Assembly (NCBI RefSeq): GCF_900086645.1
Contig: NZ_LT576451.1
Coordinates: 3,100,001-3,164,000, forward strand
Reading direction: 5' to 3'
DNA: 64,000 nt
Source: Curtobacterium sp. 9128
GTDB taxonomy: Bacteria > Actinomycetota > Actinomycetes > Actinomycetales > Microbacteriaceae
Both the position numbers and the translations under genes were made by a program. Under the pieces are notes generated by a model. It made no database searches, was not told the origin of the DNA, and worked only from the letters and a program-made list of their open reading frames with translations. This document shows positions 43,277 through 52,379 of the stretch, piece after piece; position 1 is the first letter of the stretch; every line of letters begins with the position of its first letter.

Positions 43277-46038
43277 TTCTTCTTGGCGGGAGCACGCCGG
43301 GTCGTCGTCTTCTTCTTGACCGGGCCCTTTGCACGCTTGTCCGCGATGAGCTGGACGGCACGTTCGAAGTCGACCGCTTCGACGTCCTCGCCGCGCGGGA
43401 TGGTGGCGTTCGTCTCACCGTCGGTGACGTAGGGACCGAACCGGCCGTCCTTCATCTTGATCGGCTTGCCGGACACCGGGTCGGCGTCGAACTCCTTGAG
43501 CGCGGCGCTGGCCGCACGCTTCGCGCCGTACTTCGGCTGCGCGAACAGCTCGAGCGCACCGGCGAGGTCGACGTCGAAGATCGCGTCCTCGCTCGGCAGC
43601 GTGCGGGTGTCCGTCCCCTTCTTCAGGTACGGGCCGTAGCGACCGTTCTGCGCGGTGATCTCGTCGCCGGACTCGGGGTCGGTGCCGACCGTGCGGGGCA
43701 GGTCGAGGAGCTTCAGCGCCGTCTCGAGGTCGACCGACTGCGGGTCCATCGACTTGAACAGGGACGCCGTGCGCTCCTTCGGCGCTGCGGCCTTCTTCGT
43801 CGTCTTCTTGGCCTTCGTTGCGGGCTCGGCCTTCGTGGCGGTCGCCGTCGCGGTCGACGCGCTGCTGCTCAGGACCTCTCCCGTGGACGGGTCGACCTCG
43901 GGTTCCGGCTCCGGCGTGCGCTCGGTCACGTACGGGCCGAACCGGCCGTCCTTGGCGAGGACCTCTTTCCCGCTCTCCGGGTTGATGCCGACGACGCGGT
44001 CACCGACGACCGGCGCCTCGACCAGCTCGCGGGCCTTCTCGGCGGTGAGCTCGTCGGGGGCGAGGTCCTCGGGGACGTTCACCCGACGCGGCTTCTCCGG
44101 GTCGTCGCTCGGCGTCTCGATGTACGGGCCGTAGCGGCCGATGCGGAGCGTGAGGCCGGGCGAGAGCTCGACGGAGTTGATCTCTCGCGCGTCGATCTCG
44201 CCGAGGTTGTCGATGACCGTCCGGAGACCGCGCTGGTCGCCACCGCCGAAGTAGAACCCGTTGAGCCAGTCGACGCGGTCTTCCTCGCCGCTGGCGATGC
44301 GGTCGAGGTCGTTCTCCATCTCGGCGGTGAAGTCGTACTGCACCAGGTCGCCGAAGTAGTCCTCGAGCAGTCGCACCACGCTGAACGCGATCCAGTTCGG
44401 CACGAGCGAGCTGCCGCGGGGCGTGACGTACCCACGGTCCACGATCGTCGAGATGATCGCCGCGTAGGTCGAGGGTCGGCCGATGCCGAGCTCTTCCAGG
44501 GTCTTGACCAGGCTCGCCTCGGTGTAGCGCGGCGGGGCGGACGTGTCGTGACCCTTCGCCTCCACCTCGTCCACGCCGAGGTGGTCGCCTTCGGTCATCG
44601 ACGGCAGCTTGGCGTCCGCGCCGTTCGACGATGCCTCGTGGCGTTCCTCGTCCTTGCCTTCTTCGTACGCGTTGAGGAAGCCGCGGAACGTGATCACGGT
44701 GCCGGACGCGGTGAACTCGACGTCCGTGCCCGTCGCGGTGGAGGCGATGCCCTCGACGGGCTCCGTCGAGGTGATGCCGAGGACGACCGACGCGGTCGAT
44801 CCCTTCGCGTCCGCCATCTGCGAGGCGACCGTGCGCTTCCAGATGAGGTCGTAGAGCTTCCAGTCGTTGCCGCGGAGCACCTTCTCCATCTGCGACGGCG
44901 TGCGGAACACGTCTCCGGCCGGGCGGATCGCCTCGTGGGCTTCCTGGGCGTTCTTGCTCTTGCCGGCGTAGCTGCGGGGCTTGTCCGGCACCGTCTCTGC
45001 GCCGTACAGATCGGCTGCCTGCTTCCGGGCGGCGGCGATCGCCTGCTGCGAGAGCGACGCGGAGTCGGTTCGCATGTAGGTGATGTGGCCGTTCTCGTAC
45101 AACGACTGCGCGACGCTCATCGTCTGGCGAGCCGAGAAGCGGAGCTTGCGAGCGGCTTCCTGCTGCAGTGTCGAGGTCGTGAAGGGCGCGGCGGGACGAC
45201 GCGTGTAGGGCTTCGAGTCGACGCTGCGGACGACGGCGTCGCCGGCGCGTTCGATCACCGAGCTCAGGGCGGTGGCCGAGGCCTCGTCGAGGACGACGGC
45301 GTCCGAGGTCGTCGTGCCCCGGTCGTCGAAGTCACGGCCGGACGCGACACGGGTGCCGTGGATCCGCGCGATCCTGGCGGTGAACGCGCTGTCCCCGGCC
45401 TTCTCGAACCGTGCGGTGAGGTCCCAGTAGTTCGCCGAGACGAACGCGAGACGCTCGCGCTCACGATCCACGACGAGGCGGGTGGCAGCGGACTGCACAC
45501 GACCGGCCGAGAGCCCCGGACCGACCTTGCGCCACAGCACCGGGGAGACCTCGAACCCGTAGAGGCGGTCGAGGATGCGGCGGGTCTCCTGGGCGTCGAC
45601 GAGGGCCGTGTCGAGCTCACGCGTCGCTTCCTGGGCGCGCTGGATCGCTTCCTTGGTGATCTCGTGGAACACCATCCGCTTGACGGGCACCTTCGGCTTC
45701 AGGACCTGCAGCAGGTGCCACGCGATGGCTTCGCCTTCGCGGTCTTCATCTGTTGCGAGGTAGAGCTCGTCGGCGTCCTTGAGGGCACGCTTGAGTTCAG
45801 CGACGGTCTTCTTCTTCGCGTCGGAGACGACGTAGTACGGCTCGAACCCGTTGTCGACGTCGACCGAGAACTTGCCGAGCGAGCCCTTCTTCAGCTCTGC
45901 CGGGAGGTTCTTGGGCTCGACGAGGTCACGGATGTGTCCGACTGACGCCTGGACTTCGTATCCGTCACCGAGGTATTGCGCGATCGTCTTCGCCTTCGCG
46001 GGGCTCTCGACGATCACGAGCTTCTTCGTGCCTGGCAC
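43273..46038 (-). CDS. topA: DNA topoisomerase I
   Basis: A 921-residue type IA topoisomerase that relaxes negative supercoils. The Toprim domain begins KLVIVESPAKAKTIAQYL with EDREGEAIAWH (DxD-type metal site). The active-site Tyr is in ITYMRTDSASLS, and the C-terminal third has several GRFGPYV/GRYGPYL repeats (TOPRIM_C type) and a Lys-rich tail instead of zinc fingers, as in other Actinobacteria. The GTG at 46038 has AAGGAG eight bases upstream; the upstream frame belongs to another gene's region. Confidence 0.97.
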   Translation of the reverse strand: MPGTKKLVIVESPAKAKTIAQYLGDGYEVQASVGHIRDLVEPKNLPAELKKGSLGKFSVDVDNGFEPYYVVSDAKKKTVAELKRALKDADELYLATDEDREGEAIAWHLLQVLKPKVPVKRMVFHEITKEAIQRAQEATRELDTALVDAQETRRILDRLYGFEVSPVLWRKVGPGLSAGRVQSAATRLVVDRERERLAFVSANYWDLTARFEKAGDSAFTARIARIHGTRVASGRDFDDRGTTTSDAVVLDEASATALSSVIERAGDAVVRSVDSKPYTRRPAAPFTTSTLQQEAARKLRFSARQTMSVAQSLYENGHITYMRTDSASLSQQAIAAARKQAADLYGAETVPDKPRSYAGKSKNAQEAHEAIRPAGDVFRTPSQMEKVLRGNDWKLYDLIWKRTVASQMADAKGSTASVVLGITSTEPVEGIASTATGTDVEFTASGTVITFRGFLNAYEEGKDEERHEASSNGADAKLPSMTEGDHLGVDEVEAKGHDTSAPPRYTEASLVKTLEELGIGRPSTYAAIISTIVDRGYVTPRGSSLVPNWIAFSVVRLLEDYFGDLVQYDFTAEMENDLDRIASGEEDRVDWLNGFYFGGGDQRGLRTVIDNLGEIDAREINSVELSPGLTLRIGRYGPYIETPSDDPEKPRRVNVPEDLAPDELTAEKARELVEAPVVGDRVVGINPESGKEVLAKDGRFGPYVTERTPEPEPEVDPSTGEVLSSSASTATATATKAEPATKAKKTTKKAAAPKERTASLFKSMDPQSVDLETALKLLDLPRTVGTDPESGDEITAQNGRYGPYLKKGTDTRTLPSEDAIFDVDLAGALELFAQPKYGAKRAASAALKEFDADPVSGKPIKMKDGRFGPYVTDGETNATIPRGEDVEAVDFERAVQLIADKRAKGPVKKKTTTRRAPAKKK

Positions 46039-46517
46039 GTGACTCCTTGATCGATGGTGCTGTCGGCCCTGGGACACGGAAGCGTCCGGGTCGACCGGGA
46101 CATCGATGACCGGCGGGCCGACAGGCACACCATACACACAGTGGCGGGGATGCCCGCCGGACGATCTCGGTCCGGTCGATCGGCAGGGGTCCGTCGGGGA
46201 CCGGCGACCGCGGTCGCCCCGAGACGGAGCGGCCCGGACCGGAGCTCGACGACGACGCGGACGAACGCGCCGCTCGTCGAGCAACCGGTGAGGTCCGCCC
46301 CGCCGCGCCTGGCCACCCGCGACGCGGCGTCGCACGGTGCACCGGACACCAGCCGGACGGCGGCCGCGGCACCGGCGAGCGCGGCGGCGTCCGCCGTCGA
46401 CTGCGCACGGACGGACACGACTCGAGCACCGGCGGCCGCGAGCACCGAGCCGACGACGATCGTGGCCGCGGCGACGACCGCGACGAGCAGGACCGTCGCC
46501 GACCCGTGCTCGTTCAC
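46014..46517 (-). CDS. TadG/TadE-like secreted protein (Rv3654c type)
   Basis: A 167-residue protein whose first 35 residues are a type IV pilin-like or Tad-type hydrophobic N-terminus (GSATVLLVAVVAAATIV), with the STADAAALAGAAA stretch diagnostic of the Rv3654c family. The GTG overlaps the tadE stop in GTGA. The frame runs 25 bases into topA, so the C-terminal 60 or so residues (Arg/Pro-rich) may not be conserved. It is the last gene of the tad cluster, possibly a minor pilin or assembly factor. Confidence 0.75.
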   Translation of the reverse strand: MNEHGSATVLLVAVVAAATIVVGSVLAAAGARVVSVRAQSTADAAALAGAAAAVRLVSGAPCDAASRVARRGGADLTGCSTSGAFVRVVVELRSGPLRLGATAVAGPRRTPADRPDRDRPAGIPATVCMVCLSARRSSMSRSTRTLPCPRADSTIDQGVTCQARRSS

Positions 46518-46864
46518 CGGCCGCCCGTCGCCGCGCACGACGCACCACGGAGGGTGATCGCCGCGAGCGGCCCCGGCCCTGACCGACGTTCGGCGACGAC
46601 GCACACGAGTTCGTCTGACCGGGTCACGGAGCTCGTCGCGCCCGGGGCGATCCCGGCGAGCGCCGCTCGTGCAGCAGCGTCGTCGTCACGGCCGTACGCC
46701 CTGGCGGCAGTCGCTGCAGCAGACTGGAGCCGTCCCTGCCCGTCGACGAGCACGACACCCCCGATGGCCAGCGACACGACGACCGCGAGCACGGGGAGCG
46801 CGACCGCGAACTCGACGGTGACCGCCCCGCGCTCGTCGGAGCCGTGCTCACAGCGACAGGGCAC
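46514..46864 (-). CDS. TadE-family pseudopilin
   Basis: A 116-residue protein with the TadE signature: ERGAVTVEFAVALPVLAVVV at about 11-30, a Glu at position 5 after the expected prepilin cleavage point, then GGVVLVDGQGRLQSAAATAARAYG. TadE-like minor pilins are exported and probably prime or cap tight-adherence pili. The GTG start overlaps the end of the upstream pilin gene by 17 bases, and its stop overlaps the next start by four. Confidence 0.85.
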   Translation of the reverse strand: MPCRCEHGSDERGAVTVEFAVALPVLAVVVSLAIGGVVLVDGQGRLQSAAATAARAYGRDDDAAARAALAGIAPGATSSVTRSDELVCVVAERRSGPGPLAAITLRGASCAATGGR

Positions 46865-47060
46865 CGCGGACGAGTTCGGTCAGGATCGCCTGGACCTCGC
46901 CGGAGCGCATCACCGCGACGAGGACCCCCGCGAACGCCACGGCGGCCAGGATGACGACGGCGTACTCGGCGGTCGCGGAACCACGGTCGTCGCGGAGTCG
47001 GGCAGCGAGTCCCGAGGTTCGGCGAGCTGGTGCGGATGGTGGGTTCGGTCGTTCGGTCAT
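46848..47060 (-). CDS. DUF4244 Flp-like major pilin candidate
   Basis: A 70-residue protein with a polar Pro/Arg/Ala head, then DDRGSATAEYAVVILAAVAF, matching the prepilin peptidase site and hydrophobic helix of the actinobacterial DUF4244 (Rv3656c) family. The Glu-Tyr after the cleavage region is the Flp pilin hallmark. AAGGGA lies upstream of the ATG. It is the most likely structural subunit of the pilus built by the tad genes around it. Confidence 0.85.
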   Translation of the reverse strand: MTERPNPPSAPARRTSGLAARLRDDRGSATAEYAVVILAAVAFAGVLVAVMRSGEVQAILTELVRGALSL

Positions 47061-47143
47061 GATGGGGTCCCTTCTGAACTGGTGCATCCAGCCTCGCGAT
47101 CCTCCGTCGGGGCCGGGCCACGAGCGGCGAACCCGTGGAGCGA

Positions 47144-48019
47144 TCACCCCGTTCCGTTCACGGTGGAGGAGAGGATCCCGACGACGACGGGCACCACCCC
47201 GACGAGGACGAACGCCGGCAGGACGCAGGTCCCGAGCGGCAGCACGAGGCGCACCGCGAGCCGCTCCGCCACCGCGAGCGACTCCGACGCGACGTCGTCC
47301 CGTAGGTCCTCGGCCGCACTGCGCAGGAGAGCTGCCGCCGGCACCCCCGCGCGCCGTGCGAGGTCGAGCACCTCGGCGAGCCGTCGTCGTTCCGCAGCGT
47401 CCACGGCGCGGTCCGGCAGGGCGGTGCGAACGGCTTCGCCGGCGCCGGACCACGACCCGCCGCCGGACAGCGCCACGGCCCAGGCGTCGAGCAGGACGCC
47501 GGGGATCCGTCCGGTGGGTGTCGCTGCGCGGATGAGTCGGGCCGACCAGGCGCGGCCGACCCCGACGAGCAGGGCTGCACCGGTGCAGCACGCCCAGCCG
47601 ATCGGCGTCCCGGTGAGCACGCCGACCGTGTCGATCCCCCACAGCGATCCCAGCAGCAGTCCGAGCACCGGCAGCGTGAGGACCACGTTCGCGCTCGTGC
47701 GGGGCCCCGCGAGCGCCACCCGGACGGCTCGGTCCCCTGCCGCTGCCCGCCGGAGCGCCGCGGCCAGGGCGCGGAGCGTCGGCGCGATCGGCGCACCGGT
47801 CCTGGCGGCGACCGTCGTGACGGTGCGCACGTCCTCCCATGCGGGGCAGGCGACCACGGGCGGGCCGGCCGCCGCCGCCAGCGCCCACGCCCGGGACGGC
47901 AGTACCCCGGCGGCGACGAGCGTCGCGACACGGTCGAGCAGCCGAGCCGCACCCACGGCGTCCGCTGCACCAGAACGAGCAAGACGAGCAAGACGACCAG
48001 GACGACCAGGACGCGTCAC
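47144..48019 (-). CDS. TadB-TadC fusion, type II secretion F-domain protein
   Basis: A 291-residue inner-membrane platform protein. The N-terminal half (to about residue 160) looks like the end of an actinobacterial TadB: WALAAAAGPP, ALAGPRTSANVVLTLPVLG and LTGTPIG, with two membrane helices. The C-terminal half looks like TadC: LLDAWAVALSGGGS, RRAGVPAAALLRSAAED and RLVLPLGTCVLPAFVLVGVVP. Mycobacterium has these as two genes (Rv3658c, Rv3657c). The GTG overlaps the tadA stop in GTGA. The fusion call is from pattern recognition only. Confidence 0.7.
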   Translation of the reverse strand: MTRPGRPGRLARLARSGAADAVGAARLLDRVATLVAAGVLPSRAWALAAAAGPPVVACPAWEDVRTVTTVAARTGAPIAPTLRALAAALRRAAAGDRAVRVALAGPRTSANVVLTLPVLGLLLGSLWGIDTVGVLTGTPIGWACCTGAALLVGVGRAWSARLIRAATPTGRIPGVLLDAWAVALSGGGSWSGAGEAVRTALPDRAVDAAERRRLAEVLDLARRAGVPAAALLRSAAEDLRDDVASESLAVAERLAVRLVLPLGTCVLPAFVLVGVVPVVVGILSSTVNGTG

Positions 48020-49041
48020 CCGCGCCGACCCGACCGGCCGGTGCCCGTTACCACGGGTTCGACGGTGAGCCGCCCTGCCGGGTCGACCCCGAGCCTCCCG
48101 GCCGCTGCGAGCCGACGCACGCCCCGCCGACGCTCCACGTGGAGCACCAGGTCGAACGCACTGACCGCCTGCCGGGACAGCACGGTCGGCCCGAGCCCAG
48201 CGAGCGCGCCGAGCGCCTCGAGGCGTGCGGGGACGTCGTCGAGTCCGTTCGCGTGGACCGTGCCGGCTCCACCGTCGTGTCCGGTGTTGAGCGCGGACAT
48301 GAGCTCGCGGATCTCTGCCCCACGGCACTCCCCCACCACGATCCGGTCCGGGCGCATCCGGAGGGATTCGCGGACGAGCCGGTCGAGGCCGATCGCTCCG
48401 GCGCCCTCGGCGTTGGCCTGCCGCGATTCGAGCGACACGACGTGCGGGTGGTCGATCCGGAGCTCTGCGACGTCCTCCACCGTCACGATGCGCTCGTCGC
48501 GCGGCACGATGGCCAGCATCGCGGCGAGGAGCGTCGTCTTCCCGCTGCCCGTCGCCCCGGACACGAGCACGTTGCGTCGGCGCTGGACGGCGTCCTCCAC
48601 GAATCCGCGGGGTACCCGCTCGAAGGTCCCGCTCCGCTCGAGCGCATCGAGCGTCGGCGGTGCACCACGAGGCAGGCGGAGGGACAGCGTCGTCCCCCGC
48701 ACGGAGACCGGCGCCAGGACGACGTGCACCCGGACCCCGTCACCGTGCCGGACGTCCGCGACCGGGGTGCTCTCGTCGACGTGCCGGCCACCGAGCGCGA
48801 CCAGTCGTGTCGCGAGTTCGCGTGTCCGTTCCTCGTCCAGCACGATCCCGGAGTCGACCAACCCGTCGCCCCGGTCGAGCCAGACGCCCAGACCGCCGGA
48901 CACCAGCACATCGGTGACGCTGTCGTCCGCCACGAGCGGAGCGAGTTCCTCGAACTCGACCGGGTCGATCCCCCGTCGAGCGCGTCGGGGCACGGCCGCA
49001 CCCGGGAGGAACGGCGAGGGGACGGCGCGGTGGCGGTGCAT
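48016..49041 (-). CDS. tadA: TadA/CpaF-family secretion ATPase
   Basis: A 341-residue ATPase powering Tad pilus assembly. An N-terminal domain (FEELAPLVADDSVTDVLVSG) is followed by the P-loop LVSGATGSGKTTLLAA, Asp box IVTVEDVAELRI, Walker B DRIVVGECRGAEIRELM and His box NTGHDGGAGTVHAN. It is the first gene of a five-gene cluster. The ATG at 49041 gives a short Arg/Pro-rich N-terminus; no strong Shine-Dalgarno site is seen, so the exact start is uncertain. Confidence 0.92.
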   Translation of the reverse strand: MHRHRAVPSPFLPGAAVPRRARRGIDPVEFEELAPLVADDSVTDVLVSGGLGVWLDRGDGLVDSGIVLDEERTRELATRLVALGGRHVDESTPVADVRHGDGVRVHVVLAPVSVRGTTLSLRLPRGAPPTLDALERSGTFERVPRGFVEDAVQRRRNVLVSGATGSGKTTLLAAMLAIVPRDERIVTVEDVAELRIDHPHVVSLESRQANAEGAGAIGLDRLVRESLRMRPDRIVVGECRGAEIRELMSALNTGHDGGAGTVHANGLDDVPARLEALGALAGLGPTVLSRQAVSAFDLVLHVERRRGVRRLAAAGRLGVDPAGRLTVEPVVTGTGRSGRRG

Positions 49042-49666
49042 CTCCGGAACGCTAGGTCTGCGCGCCGCTCTGCTCGCCGCTCGCCGCGAATCGGGGAGGA
49101 CGGGCTCGTCGTCCACACCAGTGGACAGTTTTGTCCCCCGATCACAATGCGCGTACCCCGGAGCGCTCGGACGCCGGTCGACGCCGCGGTGCGACCCGCG
49201 CAGCGCCGACTCGCGCCGTCCGGGGCGCCGCGGAGTCGGCCCGACGCCACCGGAGGTCCATGCAGCAGCATGGACCGGTCTGTCCACCGTTCCGCGGACG
49301 GACGCGGATCGTCCCGAACGGAACCGGTCCGTCGCGCGACGCTGCACGGCGGACCGGTCCGGGGAAAAGAAGAGGCGGCACCGGTTGGGGGGAACAGGTG
49401 CCGCCAGGACAACGGAGGATTGGGGGGAATCCGATCCGATGCCGCCGGAAACGAGTCCGGCGGGATCTACTGTACCCCACGACGAGGCCCTGCGGGCAAC
49501 CCCGACGCGCCGAGTCCTCACCGAATCCCTCCGACCGGAACGAGGACCCGTCGACGACACACGGGTTCCACGGCCCGGAACGCCCTGGCGGCGCCGCGCA
49601 CGACGCGTCCACACCGAGGGGTAGTCTCCGTTTGCACCCCGGACGCAACGACGCGAAAGGACATCG
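49042..49666. other. 625-base intergenic stretch between tadA and acs
   Basis: No confident gene. It holds a 9-base inverted repeat (GGCGGCACC 49374-49382, GGTGCCGCC 49397-49405) and a direct repeat TTGGGGGGAA (49385-49394 and 49420-49429), the first copy lying in the hairpin loop. A 61-codon ATG frame at 49440-49624 is rich in Arg/Pro/Thr and lacks a well-placed ribosome site. AAAGGA before the acs ATG is that gene's ribosome site. Promoters for tadA and acs must lie here. Confidence 0.6.
49374..49405. other. hairpin with G-rich loop
   Basis: Nine-base arms GGCGGCACC and GGTGCCGCC enclose 14 bases that contain a run of six G. The same G-run with flanking TT and AA recurs 35 bases later outside any hairpin. 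It could be a regulatory RNA element or a protein site. Confidence 0.4.
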
Positions 49667-51634
<1,968 letters not shown>

Positions 51635-51643
51635 TCCGCATCA

Positions 51644-51690
51644 CGCAGGTGGGGCCTCCAGTCCGTGTCGGACGGGAGGCCCCACCTGCG
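51644..51690. terminator. bidirectional terminator, inside-out member of the hairpin family
   Basis: Sixteen-base outer arms (51644-51659, 51675-51690, containing GGTGGGGCCTCC) and an inner 5-base stem GTCCG/CGGAC. It contains the same CCTCCAGTCC and CGGACGGGAGG edges as the other family hairpins but in reversed order. It lies between convergent acs and ridA. Confidence 0.8.
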
Positions 51691-51712
51691 TTCGGCGCGT
51701 CGGTCACCGCCG

Positions 51713-52174
51713 TCAGGCGGTCAGCTCCACCACCAGCTCGACCTCGACCGGCGCGTCCAGCGGGAGCACCGCGACGCCCACCGCGCTCCGCGCGTGGACG
51801 CCGGCGTCGCCGAAGACCTCGCCGACGAGCGTCGACGCGCCGTTGGCGACGCCGGGCTGTCCCGTGAACGACGGGTCGGACGCGACGAACACCGTGACCT
51901 TCACGACACGGGCGACGTGCTCGAGCGACCCGGCGACGGACTGTACGGCCGCCAGCGCGTTCAGCGCCGCCTGTCGCGCCTGTGCCGTCGCGGTGTCCGC
52001 GTCGACCTCGGAGCCGACCTTGCCGGTCACCGGCAGCGCGCCGTCGACGAAGGGCAGCTGCCCTGCCGTGTAGACGTACTGCCCGGTCACGACCGCCGGG
52101 ACGTACGCGGCGACGGGGGCCGCGACGGTCGGGATCTCGAGGCCGAGTTCGGCGAGACGTGCCGCGACGGTCAT
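51713..52174 (-). CDS. RidA-family protein
   Basis: A 153-residue YjgF/RidA protein. VYTAGQLPFVDG matches the N-terminal part of the fold, and AALNALAAVQSVAGSLEHVARVVKV and FGDAGVHARSAVGVAVLPLDAPVEVELV match the C-terminal signature; an Arg of the imine-hydrolysing subgroup may be the HARSAVG arginine. Such proteins deaminate reactive enamine/imine intermediates. The ATG overlaps the stop of the small DUF4177 gene by four bases. Confidence 0.88.
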   Translation of the reverse strand: MTVAARLAELGLEIPTVAAPVAAYVPAVVTGQYVYTAGQLPFVDGALPVTGKVGSEVDADTATAQARQAALNALAAVQSVAGSLEHVARVVKVTVFVASDPSFTGQPGVANGASTLVGEVFGDAGVHARSAVGVAVLPLDAPVEVELVVELTA

Positions 52175-52329
52175 GCGTCGGCCTTCGGGCGCTTCAGGTA
52201 CGCAACGAGCCCACCCTCGGGGCCGGTGACGACCTGGACCAGCTCCCAGCCCTCGTCACCGAAGTTGTTGAGGATGGCGGTGGTGTTGTGGATGATCAAC
52301 GGCGTCGTGAGGTATTCCCAGCGAGTCAT
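52171..52329 (-). CDS. DUF4177-like small protein
   Basis: A 52-residue protein, too short for most gene callers: MTRWEYLTTPLIIHNT, then LNNFGDEGWELVQVV and a GLVAYLKRPK end. The WEY...N..G.EGWELV pattern is that of DUF4177-type proteins, and the length matches the mycobacterial gene at the same place (Rv3678A next to a RidA gene, near ponA2). Its start faces ponA across 50 bases. Function unknown. Confidence 0.85.
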   Translation of the reverse strand: MTRWEYLTTPLIIHNTTAILNNFGDEGWELVQVVTGPEGGLVAYLKRPKADA

Positions 52330-52366
52330 GCGGTTCCTTGCCAGCCTTCCGGTCGTGGGTGTCGTT

Positions 52367-52372
52367 TAGGCT
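52367..52372 (+). promoter_or_regulatory. -10 box for leaderless class A PBP gene
   Basis: TAGGCT ends seven bases before the ATG at 52380, so the transcript should start at or near that codon. It lies within the 50-base divergent gap to the DUF4177 gene, which must also hold that gene's promoter. Confidence 0.45.
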
Positions 52373-52379
52373 GCATCCT

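Noticed and set aside
49440..49624. Possible 61-codon gene upstream of acs
   Set aside because: Arg/Pro/Thr-rich, no well-placed ribosome site and no known relative; kept only as a note in the intergenic entry.
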